9,207 nt of DNA from an uncultured Eubacteriales bacterium. GTDB lineage: Bacteria > Bacillota > Clostridia > Oscillospirales > Ruminococcaceae. Of the stretch, positions 6,837 to 9,207 are shown one piece after another (the first letter of the stretch is position 1; the number at the start of each line of letters is the position of its first letter). Under the pieces are notes generated by a model, which searched no databases, had not been told where the DNA came from, and saw nothing but the letters and a program-made list of their open reading frames with translations. Location: the NCBI GenBank assembly GCA_900318545.1, contig ONLC01000069.1, positions 1 to 9,207 on the forward strand, written 5' to 3'. The position numbers and the translations under genes were made by a program.

Positions 6837-7409
6837 CTAAGCGGCAAGGTGAATGTACTCATAGTGCGAATTGCCTGCGCTGTCATTTACCGCTGTCAGC
6901 GTGACATTATATCCCACAGGGTCGCTGTCATTGTAGACGATCTCACCCAGAGCCGTGACAGATGCACAGGGCACAACTATACGCTTGAGTGCTCCGCCCT
7001 TGAGGATAAGGTCAAACACATAGACCGCCTCCTCGTCAGAGCCGCCGTTCACAGCAACAGAAATATCGCCCGAGTTGTCTACCGTCACGTTATCCGTACC
7101 GTAGACCATTTTGAGCACCTCGGTATTCATCGACTCGATAAGGGCGAAAACGAAGGTATCTGCCCCTGCTGTCAGCATATTGAGCACTACATCTCCGCCC
7201 CATGCAGAGGTAGAGTTGCTCGACTGATCGTTTCCGTTCGTCAGCCCGTCCTGCGAGCAGTAGCCGAGACACTTGAATGCTGCACCGAGCTCCGATGTTG
7301 CGTCTGTGGGAACGGCAGTTCCCTTCGGAGCTCTGAAAACAGCTCCGCCTATCTTAGGCTTGCCTGCGGTCACGTTCGCCGCATTGTTATTACCTGTTCC
7401 GTTACTCAT
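6837..7409 (-). CDS. Major tail tube protein
   Basis: A 190-residue tail tube subunit, from MSNGTGNNNAANVTAGKPKI, which polymerises around the tape measure. NVTAGKPKIGGAVFRAP, a central AWGGDVVLNML, and a following MVYGTDNVTV reproduce the pattern of major tail proteins in Firmicutes siphoviruses (phi13-type family), whose fold is a beta-barrel ring. The C-terminus (NDSAGNSHYEYIHLAA) has no added Ig-like domain. The start at 7409 is chosen over an in-frame ATG at 7430. AAGGAG lies 8 bases before 7409 and overlaps the stop of the preceding gene, while no site precedes 7430, which lies inside the preceding gene's coding end. The position between the tail terminator and the chaperones is as expected. 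Confidence 0.9.
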   Translation of the reverse strand: MSNGTGNNNAANVTAGKPKIGGAVFRAPKGTAVPTDATSELGAAFKCLGYCSQDGLTNGNDQSSNSTSAWGGDVVLNMLTAGADTFVFALIESMNTEVLKMVYGTDNVTVDNSGDISVAVNGGSDEEAVYVFDLILKGGALKRIVVPCASVTALGEIVYNDSDPVGYNVTLTAVNDSAGNSHYEYIHLAA

Positions 7410-7422
7410 TTTTATCTCTCCT

Positions 7423-7761
7423 TTAGTCATAATATGTCAGATCGAACACCGCCTGATAGCGGTATCTTTTAGTTTCTGTGTCCGTGAAGTCGTAGTCGCT
7501 GTTGAGCCTGCAGCGGCTGACCGAATCAAGCACTATGATGTCCCTCATAGCACGCTTGACTGTATCGTTCAGTACTGCTGACTTGTAAAGGCTCTCAGCG
7601 TATGACTGCACTGCAACAGTCGCCGACTGTATGCGGTCATTCTCGGAAGAGCCCACCTTTTCGATGAGCACATACTCCCTGCACCGCTCCTCGGGCTCCT
7701 CCATAAAGACGGGTACCGAAAGATTATCAGCAAGGTAGTTCAGAACAATGGTCTCTATCAT
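7423..7761 (-). CDS. Tail terminator or tail completion protein
   Basis: A 112-residue protein starting MIETIVLNYLADNLSVPVFM and ending FDLTYYD. A helical N-terminus followed by strands (REYVLIEKVG, RYRYQAVFDLTYY) matches the small fold of tail terminator proteins, which cap the tube and join it to the neck. Its position, directly before the tube gene and after the gp10-like gene, supports this. I chose the ATG at 7761 because it overlaps the preceding stop as ATGA, which is typical of translational coupling. An in-frame GTG at 7770 with AAGG 4 bases upstream is an alternative that adds MRK to the N-terminus. The family name is less certain than the function suggested by the gene order. Confidence 0.7.
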   Translation of the reverse strand: MIETIVLNYLADNLSVPVFMEEPEERCREYVLIEKVGSSENDRIQSATVAVQSYAESLYKSAVLNDTVKRAMRDIIVLDSVSRCRLNSDYDFTDTETKRYRYQAVFDLTYYD

Positions 7762-8000
7762 TTTCCGCACACCGCCTTCAGTATCGTGTTGTTTTTCAGG
7801 TTATCAGATCTCGCCTGATAGGTCTCTGCTCTGACGCTGGCGTTCACACGATTTTTTCCCTTGTATGAGGACACCTCGTAGCCCTCACCGAGGCTGTTTG
7901 CCGCCTTCTGTGCAAAGCTTCGGCAGATCGACTCCGCCTCATCAGAACGCAGCAGAGCTCTGACTCCGGATCTGTTAAGAACGATCTTGACCTTAGTCAT
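7758..8000 (-). CDS. HK97 gp10-like neck protein
   Basis: An 80-residue basic protein starting MTKVKIVLNRSGVRALLRSD. The body contains SFAQKAANSLGEGYEVSSYK, then GKNRVNASVRAETYQA, and the C-terminal NTILKAVCGK. These segments match the short HK97 gp10-like proteins of clostridial phages, which act at the head-tail interface as a tail or neck component. The family is recognised by pattern; its molecular role is only partly known. The ATG at 8000 is preferred over a longer frame beginning at 8048 because AGGTGG lies 6 bases upstream of it, and because homologous proteins start at this VKIVLNRSG segment. It overlaps the end of the preceding gene by 8 bases and the next gene by 4 bases. Confidence 0.75.
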   Translation of the reverse strand: MTKVKIVLNRSGVRALLRSDEAESICRSFAQKAANSLGEGYEVSSYKGKNRVNASVRAETYQARSDNLKNNTILKAVCGK

Positions 8001-8340
8001 AGCTTTCCACCTGAACTTTCTTGTTCCAGGAAAGCGGAATATTCTCATCTATGCCCTGCATCGGTTTTCCTATCGTGCGATATCTTTCACCCCAGAATTC
8101 GACCTCAGTATTGATCCAGTTATGCGTGTCACCCTTCGGAATGCCGAGAGTGTATTTTATTCGCTTGCCCGATAGGTTCAGCTCGTTGATAACATCTTCG
8201 GAAGAGGGTACTCCGACAAGCACATTCTCGACATCCACGAAGCTTTCCTCATAGATAGGTCTTTTAAATTCGTCTGTGCCTGTCTGTACTTTTGTTTTAA
8301 GTCGGACTGTTACTCCGGATATCATCTCTTTCAACAGCAT
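7993..8340 (-). CDS. Head closure (head-tail joining) protein
   Basis: A 115-residue protein, MLLKEMISGVTVRLKTKVQT at its start, followed by DEFKRPIYEESFVDVENVLVG and a C-terminal segment (TEVEFWGERYRTIGKP, then LSWNKKVQVESYD). A beta-barrel pattern opening with VTV.LK.K...G.DEF..PIYE and ending W.KK..VE is typical of small head-closure proteins that plug the portal exit. Its position, second after the capsid-proximal gene, fits. The start is the least certain in the window: ATG at 8340 has GGAGGT only 3 bases upstream, a TTG at 8334 would have a 9-base spacer, and an internal ATG at 8325 begins at ISGVTV, where some relatives seem to start. The longer frame to 8421 has no support. With the 8340 start the gene overlaps the end of its upstream neighbour by 44 bases. 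Confidence 0.75.
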   Translation of the reverse strand: MLLKEMISGVTVRLKTKVQTGTDEFKRPIYEESFVDVENVLVGVPSSEDVINELNLSGKRIKYTLGIPKGDTHNWINTEVEFWGERYRTIGKPMQGIDENIPLSWNKKVQVESYD

Positions 8341-8740
8341 ACACCTCCATCGCTCCGAATTGCTGACGCAGAAGCCCAAGCTCCTTAAGTTCGTTTTTGA
8401 GATAATACAGCGACTGACCACTGTTAAGATATGTCATCGATACCGAGTAGCCAAGAGCGGCCTGAGAAGCCTGAACTGCAGGAGGCGTTGTATCAGCATT
8501 GCTGTTAAGGGCACGGATGACCGCCTGAACTACAACAGACTTGACATCGAGTGCAAAATCTGCACCCGTGTCTTCGTCTGCTATCATGTCATCTATGTTA
8601 CAACCGTACTGCCTCGCTATAGTTCTCAGCTTAGCAGACGCCTGCTCCAGAAGCACCTGAGCTATCTGCTGCTCTGCGGCAGTCAGTGTTCTTCCTACGG
8701 CTTCAATGTCGGCTACTGTCGCATATATCTGAACTGCCAC
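8297..8740 (-). CDS. Head-tail connector, Gp19/Gp15/Gp42 family
   Basis: A 147-residue, mainly helical protein. Near the N-terminus it has YATVADIEAVGRTLTAAEQQ, then QVLLEQASAKLRTIARQYG, and a later helix (VKSVVVQAVIRALNSN). This TVADIEA...LT..E...A..LLE.AS..LR pattern marks the Phage_Gp19/Gp15/Gp42 family of head-tail adaptors, which form a ring under the portal. A C-terminal part (LGYSVSMTYLNSGQSLYYLKNE, shortened here to its key LGYSVSMTY and LYYLK) is also typical. The start is a GTG at 8740, with GAGGAG 9 bases upstream; an ATG slightly upstream lies in another frame. The gene follows the preceding stop by 13 bases, and its 3' end overlaps the next gene. Confidence 0.82.
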   Translation of the reverse strand: MAVQIYATVADIEAVGRTLTAAEQQIAQVLLEQASAKLRTIARQYGCNIDDMIADEDTGADFALDVKSVVVQAVIRALNSNADTTPPAVQASQAALGYSVSMTYLNSGQSLYYLKNELKELGLLRQQFGAMEVYAVERDDIRSNSPT

Positions 8741-8753
8741 GCTTCATCACTCC

Positions 8754-9207
8754 TCAGGCTTTGATATCGTCTGCTGTAAGGGTCACATAGCCAACAGCCA
8801 CTGCCTTGCTGTTAGAGTCGAACTCTACGACCTCGATGATATCGCCGGCAGAGCAGCCGGAAATGACCTTAGCGGTTCCGCTGGTCATCGATGTACCGCT
8901 GTAATCAGAAGAAGTTGTTCCGTATGCACAGGTAGCTGCAGGATTCTTCTTATATGCGAGTGTATCGCCTTCTGTGAGCACTGTCGCTGTGACCTTGGTG
9001 TCTCCTGCTGTGGAGGTACCGACAGCGGTCGTGAGCGCCAGGAACGAGGGTGTGAACACCGCTCTGATCGCTACACTGCGGAGAACCTTGTGATCGTAAA
9101 CGTTTCTGCCCTGTACAGCAGATGCTCCGATGTACTTGCCAGATCCGCTGAGATCCTGGATATGAACAGGAACGGAGAACTCCATTGCTCTTGTGGCAAA
9201 ACGGGGG
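8754..9207 (-). CDS. Capsid-surface or decoration-like structural protein (5' end beyond the window)
   Basis: The frame is open to the right edge, and the last 150 codons are visible. An ATG at 9185 exists, but no ribosome binding site precedes it and the upstream codons continue in frame (PRFATRA before MEFSVPVHIQD), so the true start is probably outside. The first part (SGSGKYIGASAVQGRNVYDHKVLRSV) is followed by a Ser/Thr/Ala-rich, cysteine-containing domain (TSTAGDTKVTATVLTEGDTL, then ends GYVTLTADDIKA) with the strand pattern of head decoration proteins. Its position directly upstream of the head-tail connector fits a head decoration protein or the end of a capsid protein. I cannot decide between these from the visible part. 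The C-terminal domain could be a capsid-attached Ig-like or fibre-like module. Confidence 0.6.
   Translation of the reverse strand, partial: PRFATRAMEFSVPVHIQDLSGSGKYIGASAVQGRNVYDHKVLRSVAIRAVFTPSFLALTTAVGTSTAGDTKVTATVLTEGDTLAYKKNPAATCAYGTTSSDYSGTSMTSGTAKVISGCSAGDIIEVVEFDSNSKAVAVGYVTLTADDIKA

Noticed and set aside
6849..7472. A plus-strand open frame of 207 codons opposite the tail tube gene
   Set aside because: It is fully antisense to the tail tube and terminator genes. Its translation is rich in Cys, His and Arg and resembles no family.

Overview
This window is one strand-consistent block of late structural genes from a tailed phage or prophage. All credible genes lie on the minus strand, so the block is read from the right edge (9207) to the left edge (1). 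The order head-tail joining, tail terminator, tail tube, tail chaperones with a frameshift, tape measure, distal tail, hub and fibre-like proteins, then a small holin-like membrane protein is the standard order of a long-tailed siphovirus. There is one tube gene and no sheath, so a contractile tail is unlikely. Strong AGGAGG-type ribosome binding sites, the GC content (about 57-65% in most 60-base blocks I counted) and the protein families suggest a Gram-positive host, probably a gut clostridium of the Ruminococcus or Oscillospiraceae type. The host is an inference. The window cannot show whether this is an integrated prophage or a free phage.

Right part (9207-7409, minus strand): the 3' part of a gene for a capsid-surface or decoration-like protein whose start lies beyond the edge; a Gp19/Gp15/Gp42-type head-tail connector; a head-closure protein; an HK97 gp10-like neck protein; and a tail-terminator-like protein. 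These build the neck between head and tail.

Middle (7409-3276): the tail tube protein, then a pair of tail assembly chaperones joined by a -1 ribosomal frameshift at an A AAA AAC heptamer (6523-6529), then a 947-residue tape measure. The frameshift accounts for the apparent 100-base gap between the two chaperone frames and is the best-supported notable feature. A GGAGG lies exactly 10 bases upstream of the heptamer, the arrangement known from Escherichia coli dnaX.

Left part (3266-1): a small distal tail protein, a 387-residue tail hub protein, two short baseplate or fibre-like proteins, a third putative host-contact protein in a sharply AT-rich gene (33-42% GC), and the first 58 codons of a holin-like membrane protein running off the left edge.

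The genes are packed with gaps of 0 to about 40 bases or small overlaps (TAATG, TGATG, ATGA), which suggests translational coupling in one long transcript. I see no promoter, terminator, tRNA, CRISPR array, insertion sequence, integrase or repressor, and no gene-free stretch over 300 bases. Several starts are set further downstream than the longest open frame, because that is where the ribosome binding site lies. Apart from the frameshift signal and the AT-rich fibre gene, this is an ordinary phage morphogenesis module. I found no evidence of a new kind of system.
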